Shown: in pieces, positions 52,847 through 60,977 of the stretch
How positions within the stretch are numbered: position 1 is the stretch's first letter
Layout: every line of letters starts with the position of its first letter
Assembly (NCBI RefSeq): GCF_001894805.1
Contig: NZ_BCWX01000012.1
Span: forward strand, 1-64,000
From: Rhodococcus globerulus NBRC 14531
GTDB lineage: Bacteria > Actinomycetota > Actinomycetes > Mycobacteriales > Mycobacteriaceae
Length of the DNA: 64,000 bases
Direction: 5' to 3'
Notes under the pieces: generated by a model
Database searches by the model: none
Told to the model about the DNA's origin: nothing
Seen by the model: only the letters and a program-made list of their open reading frames with translations
Translations under genes and position numbers: made by a program

Positions 52847-54409
52847 TCAGACCAGCTTGCTTTCGTGGTTGTCCCAGTACGGCTTACGAAGATCTCGTTT
52901 GAGGATCTTGCCCGTCGGATTCCTCGGGAGTATCTCGACAATATCGATACTGGTGGGGCACTTGAACTTTGCGAGACGCCCCTGGGTATAGGTGATCAGT
53001 TCGGCTTCGGCGATCTGGGTGTCGGCATGCAGGACGACCACGGCTTTGACGGTTTCGCCCCACCGGTTGTCCGGTACGCCGATTACGGCGACTTCGGCGA
53101 CGGCGGGGTGCTCGACAAGGACTCGTTCGATTTCGGGTGAGTAGACGTTCTCTCCGCCGGTGATGATCATGTCTTTGAGGCGATCTTCGATGAAGACAAA
53201 TCCCTCGGAATCGGCGCGGCCCATGTCGCCGCTGCGCAGCCAACCGTCCGGTGTGATTGTTTCAGCAGTGGCTTCGGGCTTGTTGAGATATCCCGGCGTG
53301 CATTGCTCCGATCGCCACCAGAGTTCTCCGACGGTTCCGGCGGGGGTGTCCTCGAGAGTGACGGGATCGACGATGCGCATCTCGACCCCCGGAATGGCAG
53401 TGCCCGCCGATGCCATGCGTTCGACTTGCGATTCGTCGCGGTGGACGTCGGGCATGAGAGCGGTGACAACACCGGCCATTTCGGTCATGCCGTAGACCTG
53501 GACGAACTCGGTGTCCGGCCAGGCCGCCAGCGCTCCTCGCAGCAAAGGCAGAGGCATAGGGGCTGCGCCGTAGGTGATGCGTTTGAAGGCGCGGAAGGCG
53601 GCGACGGCCTGATCGCCTGCTGCCAGGACACCGGCGATCACGGGTGGCACCAGGAATGCGATGTTTGCGCCTGCGGCGAGGCCGGCGAAGATCGACGGTC
53701 CGTCAGCTTCGCGGGTGAAATAACAGTGTCCGCCTGCGTGAATTGCCATGATGGCGTAGCAGGTTCCTCCGACGTGGAACATCGGCATGGCGACCAGGAA
53801 TATGTCGTCATCGTGTTTCGGTAGGAGTTCGAGGACATTGTTGCTGTGCGCGAACAGGTTTCGGTGGGTGAGTTGAACTCCCTTGGGGCGTCCGGTCGTT
53901 CCGGAGCTGTAGAGGATCAGGGCTGTGCTGTCGGCGGTGACTACGGGACGAGCTGCCAACGGCGGGGCTTCGTCGAGCCACGGTTCGAATTCGTCGTTCT
54001 CGCTACCGACGGCGATGATCAGTTCGACGGCGGTGAGGCGATCGCGCATGGCAACGACCTGAGGGAGGAGTTCGTTACCGACAAATAGGATGCGTGCCCC
54101 GCAGTCGCCAAGGATGTAGTCGAGTTCCTCGCCGGCGAGCCGCCAGTTCGGAATGGCATTTGCGGCCCCGAGTAGTGAAGCGGCATAAGTGATTTCGAGA
54201 CAGGAGAGATGGTTCTTGTCCAGGAAGGCGACGGTGTCTCCCGGTCCGATCCCGGATTCGGCGAGTGCGCCCGCGATGCGCAGGATGCGACCGTGCCACT
54301 GGGCCCACGTATAGGTGGTTTCCTGGAACGTCACGGCCGGTTCTTCGGGTTTGACGCTCGCCCAGTGTTCGAGTTGATCGAAGATGATTGCAGTGGCGGC
54401 GTCGGACAT
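52847..54409 (-). CDS. Acyl-CoA synthetase (AMP-dependent ligase)
   Basis: This 520-aa adenylate-forming enzyme has all main motifs: P-loop LILYSSGTTGRPKGVQLTHRN, QVYGMTEMAGVVTAL and RSGDMGRADSEGFVFIEDRLKDMI. The C-terminal domain has LPRNPTGKILKRDL with the catalytic Lys. The size fits medium-chain or aromatic acid CoA ligases; the substrate is not predictable. A CRP/GlxR-like site lies 17-32 bases before the ATG. The gene runs toward ychJ with a 22-base gap. Confidence 0.92.
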   Translation of the reverse strand: MSDAATAIIFDQLEHWASVKPEEPAVTFQETTYTWAQWHGRILRIAGALAESGIGPGDTVAFLDKNHLSCLEITYAASLLGAANAIPNWRLAGEELDYILGDCGARILFVGNELLPQVVAMRDRLTAVELIIAVGSENDEFEPWLDEAPPLAARPVVTADSTALILYSSGTTGRPKGVQLTHRNLFAHSNNVLELLPKHDDDIFLVAMPMFHVGGTCYAIMAIHAGGHCYFTREADGPSIFAGLAAGANIAFLVPPVIAGVLAAGDQAVAAFRAFKRITYGAAPMPLPLLRGALAAWPDTEFVQVYGMTEMAGVVTALMPDVHRDESQVERMASAGTAIPGVEMRIVDPVTLEDTPAGTVGELWWRSEQCTPGYLNKPEATAETITPDGWLRSGDMGRADSEGFVFIEDRLKDMIITGGENVYSPEIERVLVEHPAVAEVAVIGVPDNRWGETVKAVVVLHADTQIAEAELITYTQGRLAKFKCPTSIDIVEILPRNPTGKILKRDLRKPYWDNHESKLV

Positions 54410-54425
54410 CGGACCACCTTTCTCG

Positions 54426-54441
54426 AGTGATGTGTGTCACA
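54426..54441. promoter_or_regulatory. CRP/GlxR-type site upstream of the acyl-CoA synthetase
   Basis: AGTGA, six bases, then TCACA fits TGTGA-N6-TCACA at nine of ten positions. It lies immediately before the minus-strand synthetase start, a place suited to repression. Confidence 0.45.
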
Positions 54442-54489
54442 AGGCTAGTGGGCGGTTGGCGTCCGCATGTGTGTTTTCCGTTGACAACT

Positions 54490-54524
54490 CAGGGGAGTCC
54501 CTGTGGAAATCAGGGTGGTCCCTG
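54490..54524. promoter_or_regulatory. Double inverted-repeat operator before the FtsX-type ABC genes
   Basis: CAGGGGAGTCCCTG at 54490-54503 and CAGGGTGGTCCCTG at 54511-54524 are each perfect CAGGG-N4-CCCTG palindromes, 21 bases apart (two helical turns). In the second copy the arms extend to seven bases. A TTGACA element at 54481 lies just upstream. A dimeric activator or response regulator is likely; its gene is not in the window. Confidence 0.7.
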
Positions 54525-54600
54525 ATAGCGGTGGCGCCGAGTAGACGACAGGATGGAGCAGTGCCAGTTGGCGCCCGCGTGCTGTGGGGTGCTCGATCCA

Positions 54601-54656
54601 CCGAAGAAGTTCCATCGAAGAAGTTCCACCGACGAAGACCCACCGAAGTGAAGACG
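54601..54656 (+). repeat. Four 14-bp imperfect tandem repeats in the leader of the ABC operon
   Basis: The unit CCGAAGAAGTTCCA occurs twice almost intact. A third copy (CCGACGAAGACCCA) and a decayed fourth follow, ending 10 bases before the ATG. The repeats lie in the presumed 5' untranslated region and are purine-rich. Confidence 0.75.
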
Positions 54657-54666
54657 AAAGGCGATC

Positions 54667-55440
54667 ATGAGTTCGCACGCCCAAGATGTCGCGGCCCGCG
54701 CTGTCGGCCTGTCCAAGACGTACGGCACCGGGGATACCCAGGTGCATGCACTCAGCGCTGTATCCGCCGATTTTGCTCGGGGTGAGTTCACGGCGATCAT
54801 GGGCCCGTCTGGTTCGGGCAAGTCGACGCTGATGCATTGCCTGGCGGGTCTGGATTCGGCGAGTTCCGGTTCGGTGCTCATCGGTGACACCGAATTGACC
54901 GGACTGTCGGACAAACAGATGACGGCGCTACGACGCGACCGCATCGGATTCGTTTTTCAGGCGTTCAATCTGGTGCCGACGCTGACGGCACTCGAGAACA
55001 TCACGTTGCCGCTCGATATCGCGGGGCGCAAGGCCGATCCGGCGTGGTTGGACAATGTACTGACGAAGCTCGGTTTGAAGGACCGCCTGGATCACCGGCC
55101 GGGTGAGTTGTCGGGTGGGCAGCAACAGCGTGTTGCGTGTGCGCGGGCTCTGGCCGGTCAGCCCGAGATCATTTTCGGTGATGAGCCAACGGGCAATCTC
55201 GATTCGCGTTCCTCCGGTGAGGTTCTGTCGATTCTGCGGTCCGCGGTGGACGAGTTCGGTCAGACCGTGGTGATCGTGACGCATGATCCGCGCGCTGCTG
55301 CGTATGCGGATCGCGTCGTATTTCTGGCGGACGGCAAGATCGTCGACGAACTGCGTGAGCCGACGGCCGATTCCGTTCTGGATCGGATGAAGCGTCTGGA
55401 TGCTCCGCAGGTTCCGGTCAACGTAGAAGCCGGAGCTTGA
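54667..55440 (+). CDS. ABC transporter ATP-binding protein, MacB/LolD type
   Basis: This 257-aa ATPase partners the FtsX-like permease five bases downstream. It has GPSGSGKSTLMHCLAGLD, the MacB-type FVFQAFNLVPTLTALENITLPL, signature LSGGQQQRVACARAL and Walker B IIFGDEPTGNLDS. ATPases of this class power periplasmic or extracytoplasmic mechanotransmission, antibiotic export or lipoprotein release rather than classical transport. Expression is probably controlled by the double operator upstream. Confidence 0.93.
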   Translation: MSSHAQDVAARAVGLSKTYGTGDTQVHALSAVSADFARGEFTAIMGPSGSGKSTLMHCLAGLDSASSGSVLIGDTELTGLSDKQMTALRRDRIGFVFQAFNLVPTLTALENITLPLDIAGRKADPAWLDNVLTKLGLKDRLDHRPGELSGGQQQRVACARALAGQPEIIFGDEPTGNLDSRSSGEVLSILRSAVDEFGQTVVIVTHDPRAAAYADRVVFLADGKIVDELREPTADSVLDRMKRLDAPQVPVNVEAGA

Positions 55441-55444
55441 CGAT

Positions 55445-57979
55445 ATGGCTTCGATAACCAATTCGCCGATGCGCAAGGTGTCGTTGCGTAACCTGGCGGC
55501 GCACAAGGTGCGGTTGGCGCTCACCGTGTTGTCGGTGGTGCTTGGTACGGCGTTTGTCGCCGGGTCGTTTGTGTTCACGGATACGTTGCAGAAGACGTTC
55601 GACTCGATTTTCGAGAACACTGCTCAGGGCGTCGACGTCCGGGTGTCGATGCCGGATCGCAACACCAGTGGCGTTCCGATCGAGGATGTCGACAAGCTGG
55701 CAGCCATCGACGGAGTTCGTGCCGTGGCACCTGCGGTGAGTGGACAGATCGTTCTGATCAACGCAGACGGTGGTGCCGTGCAAACAGGCGGCGCTCCGAG
55801 CATCGGTACGTCGTACCTGCCGGCAGAGCGGGCGATCACACCGCCCGATCCGTACTCGGAAGGTGGCCCACCTGAGGCTGCCGGGGATATCGCATTGAAT
55901 GCGAGTGCGATGGAGAAGGCGGGTTTGTCGGTCGGCGACCAGGCTCGGATACTGGTGCCGGCAAGAGGAATCGTCGATGTCACGGTGACAGGTATCTACG
56001 AGGGGTCCGGTAGTGACACCGGAGGTTTCATCGGAGCGTTGTTCACCGACGAGCAGGCACGCAGCCTGTTCACGGACGGTAAGCATGTCGACTACATCGA
56101 CGTAGCCGGTACCGGTCTGTCGCAGACCGAGATGCAGCAACGGGTGGAGCAGGTCTTCCCGGACTTGCAGGTGCAGACCGGAGACGAGGTCCGTGAGGAG
56201 ACCAAGGCCGAGGTCGATACCGCGCTCAGCTTCATCAACTACTTCCTGCTGGCGTTCGGCGCTATTGCTCTCTTGGTCGGCACGTTCATCATCTACAACA
56301 CCTTCTCGATGATCGTGGCGCAGCGGCTGCGTGAATTGGCACTGTTGCGTGCCGTGGGTGCGAGCCGGGCTCAGGTCGGCCGATCCGTCGTCACCGAAGC
56401 GCTGATCGTCGGATTGATCGGCAGCGTCATCGGATTGCTGGCCGGTATCGGACTGGCCTACGGGTTGCGCGGGTTGCTCAATGCCTTCGACGTCGGATTG
56501 CCGGAGGGCTCGCTGCAGGTCAGCCCACGGACGGTTGTTGTCGCGTTGGTTGTCGGCGTTGTCGTGACGACGCTCAGTGCCTATGCGCCTGCGCGGCGGG
56601 CGTCCAAGGTTCCGCCGGTTGCCGCGATGCGCGAGGAGTTCGCTTCTACCGGTGACTCGCTCCGTGTCCGGACGCTGATCGGCGCAATTCTCGGTGTTCT
56701 CGGCGTCGTCCTGGTGGTTGTCGGTTCGAGGGGCACCGGTCAGGGTGCGGCGCTGACCGTCGGCGGCGGAGCCTTTGCGCTGATCATCGCAGTTCTGCTC
56801 GGTTCTCCTGCGCTGTCGCAGCCCATCGTGGGTGCGCTCGGTGTTGTCTTCGCGAAACCGTTCGGCTCGGTGGGCCGTCTGGCGCGTACCAATGCGGTCC
56901 GCAATCCTCGTCGTACCGCGGCCACGGCCTTTGCCCTGACCTTGGGCTTGATGCTGGTGACGGTCATCGGGGTGTTCGGTTCTTCGGCCAAGGCGAGTAT
57001 CAATGCGCTGATCGACGTTGGCGTGACCGCGGATTACATCCTGACGGGTCCCAATGCGGTGGGCGTGCCGCGAGGCGCAGCCGACGCAGTGCGCGCGCTC
57101 CCGGATGTGCAGAGTGCAACGTCGCTGCACGGGGTTCGGGCGACCGTGAACGGACAGGACGAGCAGGGTGCGTCGTTGGACGGTCCGATCGACGGGGTGC
57201 TCGACTACAACATCGTCGACGGAACTGCCGACCTGTCCGGAAACAACATGATGGTCTCGCAGACCACGTCGACCGACAACGGCTGGACAGTCGGATCGAC
57301 GCAGACATTGGTCGGCGCGGACGGGACCCAGTACCCGGTTGTTGTTGCAGGAGTGTTCGAGGATAACCAGTTGATCGGTTCGTGGATCGTCTCGGACGAG
57401 GCGTATCAGGCCTTGATGCCGGTAACCAGCCTGCCTGATTTTGCGGTTCTCGTGAAAGCGAAGCCGGGTGCCGATGTGACGGCCTTGCGCGGCGAACTCG
57501 AGCAGGCCACGGAAAAGTACGTGGTTGTCCAGGTTCAGGATCGTGAGGAGTTCAAGGGAACCCAAGGGCAGCAGATCAATACGTTGCTTGCGATTTTGTA
57601 CGGACTCCTGGCGCTGGCGGTGGTGATCGCGATTCTGGGCATCATCAACACCTTGGCTCTTTCGGTTGTGGAACGCCGTCGAGAGATCGGCATGCTGCGG
57701 GCGGTCGGTATGCAGCGGGCTCAGATGCGGCGCACGATCTACCTCGAATCCGTTCTCATCGCGGTCTACGGTGCGGCCGTCGGTGTGGTGCTCGGCATCG
57801 GATTCGGTTGGGGATTCGTCAGCACGCTCCGGGATCAGGGCCTGGGCGAGATCACGATTCCGTGGGGTCAGGTTGCGTTGATGCTGGTCGGTTCCGGCAT
57901 CGTCGGTGTGCTCGCGGCACTGTGGCCGGCCAATCGAGCGGCCAAGACGAAGCCGCTGGAGGCGATCGCAGACCTCTAG
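55445..57979 (+). CDS. FtsX/MacB-like ABC permease with two FtsX domains
   Basis: This 844-aa membrane protein starts with a cytoplasmic lead and a first helix near residues 20-40 (VRLALTVLSVVLGTAFVAGSF). A large extracytoplasmic domain follows. The first FtsX domain has IIYNTFSMIVAQRLRELALLRAVGASRAQV near 280-310. A second long extracytoplasmic loop leads to the second FtsX domain, with LSVVERRREIGMLRAVGMQRAQMRR near 740-765. The ELALLRAVG and EIGMLRAVG repeats are diagnostic. The cargo is unknown; homologues handle peptides, antibiotics or envelope lipids. A long palindrome lies just after the stop. Confidence 0.92.
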   Translation: MASITNSPMRKVSLRNLAAHKVRLALTVLSVVLGTAFVAGSFVFTDTLQKTFDSIFENTAQGVDVRVSMPDRNTSGVPIEDVDKLAAIDGVRAVAPAVSGQIVLINADGGAVQTGGAPSIGTSYLPAERAITPPDPYSEGGPPEAAGDIALNASAMEKAGLSVGDQARILVPARGIVDVTVTGIYEGSGSDTGGFIGALFTDEQARSLFTDGKHVDYIDVAGTGLSQTEMQQRVEQVFPDLQVQTGDEVREETKAEVDTALSFINYFLLAFGAIALLVGTFIIYNTFSMIVAQRLRELALLRAVGASRAQVGRSVVTEALIVGLIGSVIGLLAGIGLAYGLRGLLNAFDVGLPEGSLQVSPRTVVVALVVGVVVTTLSAYAPARRASKVPPVAAMREEFASTGDSLRVRTLIGAILGVLGVVLVVVGSRGTGQGAALTVGGGAFALIIAVLLGSPALSQPIVGALGVVFAKPFGSVGRLARTNAVRNPRRTAATAFALTLGLMLVTVIGVFGSSAKASINALIDVGVTADYILTGPNAVGVPRGAADAVRALPDVQSATSLHGVRATVNGQDEQGASLDGPIDGVLDYNIVDGTADLSGNNMMVSQTTSTDNGWTVGSTQTLVGADGTQYPVVVAGVFEDNQLIGSWIVSDEAYQALMPVTSLPDFAVLVKAKPGADVTALRGELEQATEKYVVVQVQDREEFKGTQGQQINTLLAILYGLLALAVVIAILGIINTLALSVVERRREIGMLRAVGMQRAQMRRTIYLESVLIAVYGAAVGVVLGIGFGWGFVSTLRDQGLGEITIPWGQVALMLVGSGIVGVLAALWPANRAAKTKPLEAIADL

Positions 57980-57994
57980 GCGGCGGAGCCGCAC

Positions 57995-58034
57995 GTGCGC
58001 ACTTTTGGCTGTTCACGCTGCCAAAAGTGCGCAC
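57995..58034. terminator. Long perfect palindrome after the FtsX gene
   Basis: GTGCGCACTTTTGGC pairs perfectly with GCCAAAAGTGCGCAC around ten bases. It lies 16 bases after the permease stop and 18 before the HNH-like start. There is no T-run after the stem, so it may be a terminator or an intergenic palindromic repeat element. Confidence 0.65.
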
Positions 58035-58051
58035 GGGTAGCGTTGCTACCC

Positions 58052-58498
58052 ATGATTACTCTTCAAGAAGTCGGCGATCGTGAATCCTGGCGCTGCTGGC
58101 TGTGTGACGAGCCCGTCGACCCCGATATGTCGGTGAACGATCCGCGTGGCCCGAGTGTCGACAGCATCAACACCGCCAAGAAGGGCGGCAAGTCCAAGGG
58201 CGGTATGGAGCGACTCGCACACCGCGCGTGCAACACCAAGAAGGGTGCTGTCAAACCTGTTGTGGCGTGGCCGGATCGGTTGTTCGTGGTTGATCCCGCG
58301 CCCATCATCGGTGTTGTGGAGCAACTCGAACGTAAAGGCGGCCGGGTCGCGGTTGCACGCTGCCCCGGCAAGGACGACGCCCAGGACGCGTCGGAGTGGT
58401 TGCTCGATCGGCTCTCGCGATTGGCCCCGGATCTGAACGTCGAAACAAGCATCGACCCAGCTGGTGGTGGGTTCCTTTTGGTTTTGAAAACCGTGTAG
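58052..58498 (+). CDS. Small HNH-like zinc-finger protein with altered first His
   Basis: This 148-aa protein has Cys 15 and Cys 18 (CWLCDE) and then RLAHRACNTKKG at 54-65, which supply the zinc and beta-beta-alpha metal elements of HNH nucleases. Where HNH enzymes read DH (in xVDHVxP), this one has VDSIN, with Ser 38 in place of the catalytic His. A Lys/Gly-rich loop (TAKKGGKSKGG) lies between. A basic surface and DNA binding remain possible without cutting. The ATG giving MITLQEVGD was chosen since the longer frame translates the palindrome. Confidence 0.65.
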   Translation: MITLQEVGDRESWRCWLCDEPVDPDMSVNDPRGPSVDSINTAKKGGKSKGGMERLAHRACNTKKGAVKPVVAWPDRLFVVDPAPIIGVVEQLERKGGRVAVARCPGKDDAQDASEWLLDRLSRLAPDLNVETSIDPAGGGFLLVLKTV

Positions 58499-58602
58499 TC
58501 GGATTCGGTCCGCCTTTTCTCCGGGTGTCCTAGCCTTGTCGTGAGCGATCGGGGTACGGTCGAGTCGAACATGAATCCGGTTTCGAGTGCGAAGGAATCA
58601 CG

Positions 58603-59778
58603 ATGAATCTGGCGTTGACCGACGAGGAACTGGCGTTCCGGGACGAAATGCGGACTTTCTTCCGCACACAGATTCCTGAATCGACCAGGAACGCGTACGC
58701 CCACGGGGAAGAGCTGGGGCGCGACCGGATGGTCGAGTCGCAGCAAATCCTCAACGCCCACGGCCTGGCCGTGCCGCACTGGCCGGTCGAGTGGGGCGGT
58801 AAGGATTGGACTCCGGTTCAGCACAACATCTGGCTCGACGAGCTGCAGTTGGCGTCTGTTCCGGAGCCACTTGCGTTCAACGCGAACATGGTCGGACCGG
58901 TCATCGCGGCTTTCGGTTCGCAGGAACAGAAAGAGAAGTTCCTCCCCGCGACGGCCAACCTCGATATCTGGTGGTGCCAAGGATTTTCGGAGCCAGAGGC
59001 AGGTTCCGATCTCGCGTCGCTCAAGACTCGCGCTGTCCGTGACGGTAACGACTGGGTGATCAACGGCCAGAAAACCTGGACCACGCTCGGTCAGCACGCA
59101 GACTGGATCTTCTGCCTCGTTCGCACCAATCCCGATGCGCCCAAGCGGCAAGCGGGAATCTCGTTCATCCTGGTCGATCTGAAGACGCCGGGTGTGACGG
59201 TCCGTCCGATCAAACTGATCGACGGTGGCTACGAGGTCAACGAGGTCTTTTTCGAGGACGTCCGCGTTCCGGGCGAGAATCTGGTCGGCGAGGAGAATCA
59301 GGGCTGGGGCTACGCCAAGTTCCTGCTCGGCAACGAGCGCACCGGCGTCACCCGCGTCGGTTTCTCCAAAGTTCGTGTGGCTCAGGCAAAAGCGCGTGCA
59401 GCCGAAGTCAAGGTCGGGAACGGGACGCTTCTCGAAGACCCCTTGTTCGCCGCGCGCCTGGCCGAGCTCGAAAACGAGTTGCTTGCGCTGGAGCTCACTC
59501 AACTGCGTGTCGTCGCAGGGTCCGCGGACGGTAAGCCGAACCCGGCTTCCTCCTTGCTGAAGTTGCGTGGCTCCGAATTGCAGCAGGCCAGCACCGAGTT
59601 GCTGATGGATGTCGCCGGCCCCGATTCGCTGCCGTTCGACGCTGGCACCGACATCGCGTCGGCGGGCTGGGCACAGCACTCGGCCCCGGCTTACCTGAAC
59701 TACCGCAAGGTATCCATCTACAGCGGATCGAGCGAAGTGCAGCGCAGCATCATCGCCTCCTCGATCCTCGGATTGTGA
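58603..59778 (+). CDS. Acyl-CoA dehydrogenase
   Basis: This 391-aa FAD enzyme introduces a trans-2 double bond into acyl-CoA. FAD/substrate motifs are WWCQGFSEPEAGSDLASLKT and GQKTWTTLGQHADW. The C-terminal FAD-dimer signature is YSGSSEVQRSIIASSILG. The next gene, eight bases on, encodes a second, shorter member. Paired genes of this kind often make heterotetrameric dehydrogenases for steroid or branched side chains, as known for mycobacterial FadE pairs. The substrate is not determined. Confidence 0.93.
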   Translation: MNLALTDEELAFRDEMRTFFRTQIPESTRNAYAHGEELGRDRMVESQQILNAHGLAVPHWPVEWGGKDWTPVQHNIWLDELQLASVPEPLAFNANMVGPVIAAFGSQEQKEKFLPATANLDIWWCQGFSEPEAGSDLASLKTRAVRDGNDWVINGQKTWTTLGQHADWIFCLVRTNPDAPKRQAGISFILVDLKTPGVTVRPIKLIDGGYEVNEVFFEDVRVPGENLVGEENQGWGYAKFLLGNERTGVTRVGFSKVRVAQAKARAAEVKVGNGTLLEDPLFAARLAELENELLALELTQLRVVAGSADGKPNPASSLLKLRGSELQQASTELLMDVAGPDSLPFDAGTDIASAGWAQHSAPAYLNYRKVSIYSGSSEVQRSIIASSILGL

Positions 59779-59786
59779 GGCGTGGC

Positions 59787-60917
59787 ATGGACTTCGAACT
59801 CAATGACGAACAGAAGCTTCTTCGTGACACCACCAAGGATCTTCTCGCACGTAGCTACGACGCGGAAAAACGAAATGCCATTACCGACGCAGAGCCTGGG
59901 TGGAGCCCGCAGGTGTGGAAGCAGTTGGCGGAGGTCGGACTGCTTGGTCTGACGTTCTCGGAGGACGACGGCGGAATGGACGCGGGTCCCGTCGAGATCG
60001 GTGCCGTCATGACCGAGATCGGTCGCAGACTTGCGCCCGAGCCGGTTCTGGACGCAGTCGTGACGCCGGGTGGACTGATCTCCGAAGGCGGCAGCGCCGA
60101 GCAGCGATCGTCCATCCTTCCTGGAGTCGCCGAAGGTGTCACGTTCCTGGCGTTTGCCGATCAGGAACCTGGAATTCGTTGGCCTGCAACGCAGCGCGCG
60201 ACGACGGCAACGCCGGCAGGTGACGGCTGGAGCATCACCGGCATCAAGAATCCGGTCGGCCACGGTGGGACTGCGGACATCCTGGTTGTGAGCGCGAGCT
60301 TGCCGAGCGGCGGAGTGGGCCTGTTCCTGGTCAAGAGTGACGCATCGGGTCTGGTGCGCAAGTCATACGCAACTCACGACGGTTTGCGTGGTGCGCAGGT
60401 CGAGTTCACCGATACTCCCGCCGAGGCGCTCGGTGAGGGCGGCGACGCTTCGGCGCTGATCCAGGCCGCTCAGATCCGTGAGCAGGCCGCCTTGTGTGCC
60501 GAGGCTGTCGGGGCGATGGAAGAGGCACTGCGCCTGACCACCGAATACCTCAAGACCCGCAAGCAGTTCGGGGTTCCGCTGGCCAAGTTCCAGACGCTGA
60601 CGCATCGCGCAGCAGACCTGTACGTGTCACTCGAGTTGGCGCGCAGCATGAGTTTGTACGCGACTATGTCGCTGGCCGACGGTGTGGTCGATCCGGTCAT
60701 CGCGTCTCGGGTCAAGTTGCAGATCGGGCGATCGGCTCGGCTGATCGGTCAGGAAGCAATTCAGATGCACGGCGGCATCGGTATGACGGCGGAGTATCCG
60801 GTGGGTCATTACGTGAGCAGGCTTGTTGCCATCGAACACACGCTTGGCAGCACCGAGGATCACTTGCGTGTGTTGGCTGCGGGCGTTGCCGACCATGAAA
60901 TGGTCACTGCGGTCTGA
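59787..60917 (+). CDS. Acyl-CoA dehydrogenase, second subunit-like
   Basis: This 376-aa paralogue of the preceding enzyme has KTRKQFGVPLAKFQTLTHRAADLYV and QMHGGIGMTAEYPVGHYVSRL near the C-terminus. The N-terminal part is typical, with LLGLTFSEDDGGMDAGPVEIGAVMTEIGRRL. The FAD-binding middle region (FLAFADQEPGIRWPATQRA) is less conserved than in its partner. That fits heterotetrameric pairs in which one subunit binds FAD poorly. The ATG at 59787 is used; an upstream start four codons earlier lies closer to the previous gene. Confidence 0.9.
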   Translation: MDFELNDEQKLLRDTTKDLLARSYDAEKRNAITDAEPGWSPQVWKQLAEVGLLGLTFSEDDGGMDAGPVEIGAVMTEIGRRLAPEPVLDAVVTPGGLISEGGSAEQRSSILPGVAEGVTFLAFADQEPGIRWPATQRATTATPAGDGWSITGIKNPVGHGGTADILVVSASLPSGGVGLFLVKSDASGLVRKSYATHDGLRGAQVEFTDTPAEALGEGGDASALIQAAQIREQAALCAEAVGAMEEALRLTTEYLKTRKQFGVPLAKFQTLTHRAADLYVSLELARSMSLYATMSLADGVVDPVIASRVKLQIGRSARLIGQEAIQMHGGIGMTAEYPVGHYVSRLVAIEHTLGSTEDHLRVLAAGVADHEMVTAV

Positions 60918-60977
60918 TCTTTCACGAGAGCTGATCGGGGTCGCATTCCGCAGTCGCGGGGTGCGGCCCCGATTTTG

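Noticed and set aside
55418..57994. 858-codon open frame on the minus strand across the whole FtsX permease gene
   Set aside because: It mirrors a well-supported coding sequence. The translation is rich in His, Arg, Gln and Asp, as expected of a GC-rich antisense frame, and no family motif or ribosome site is seen.
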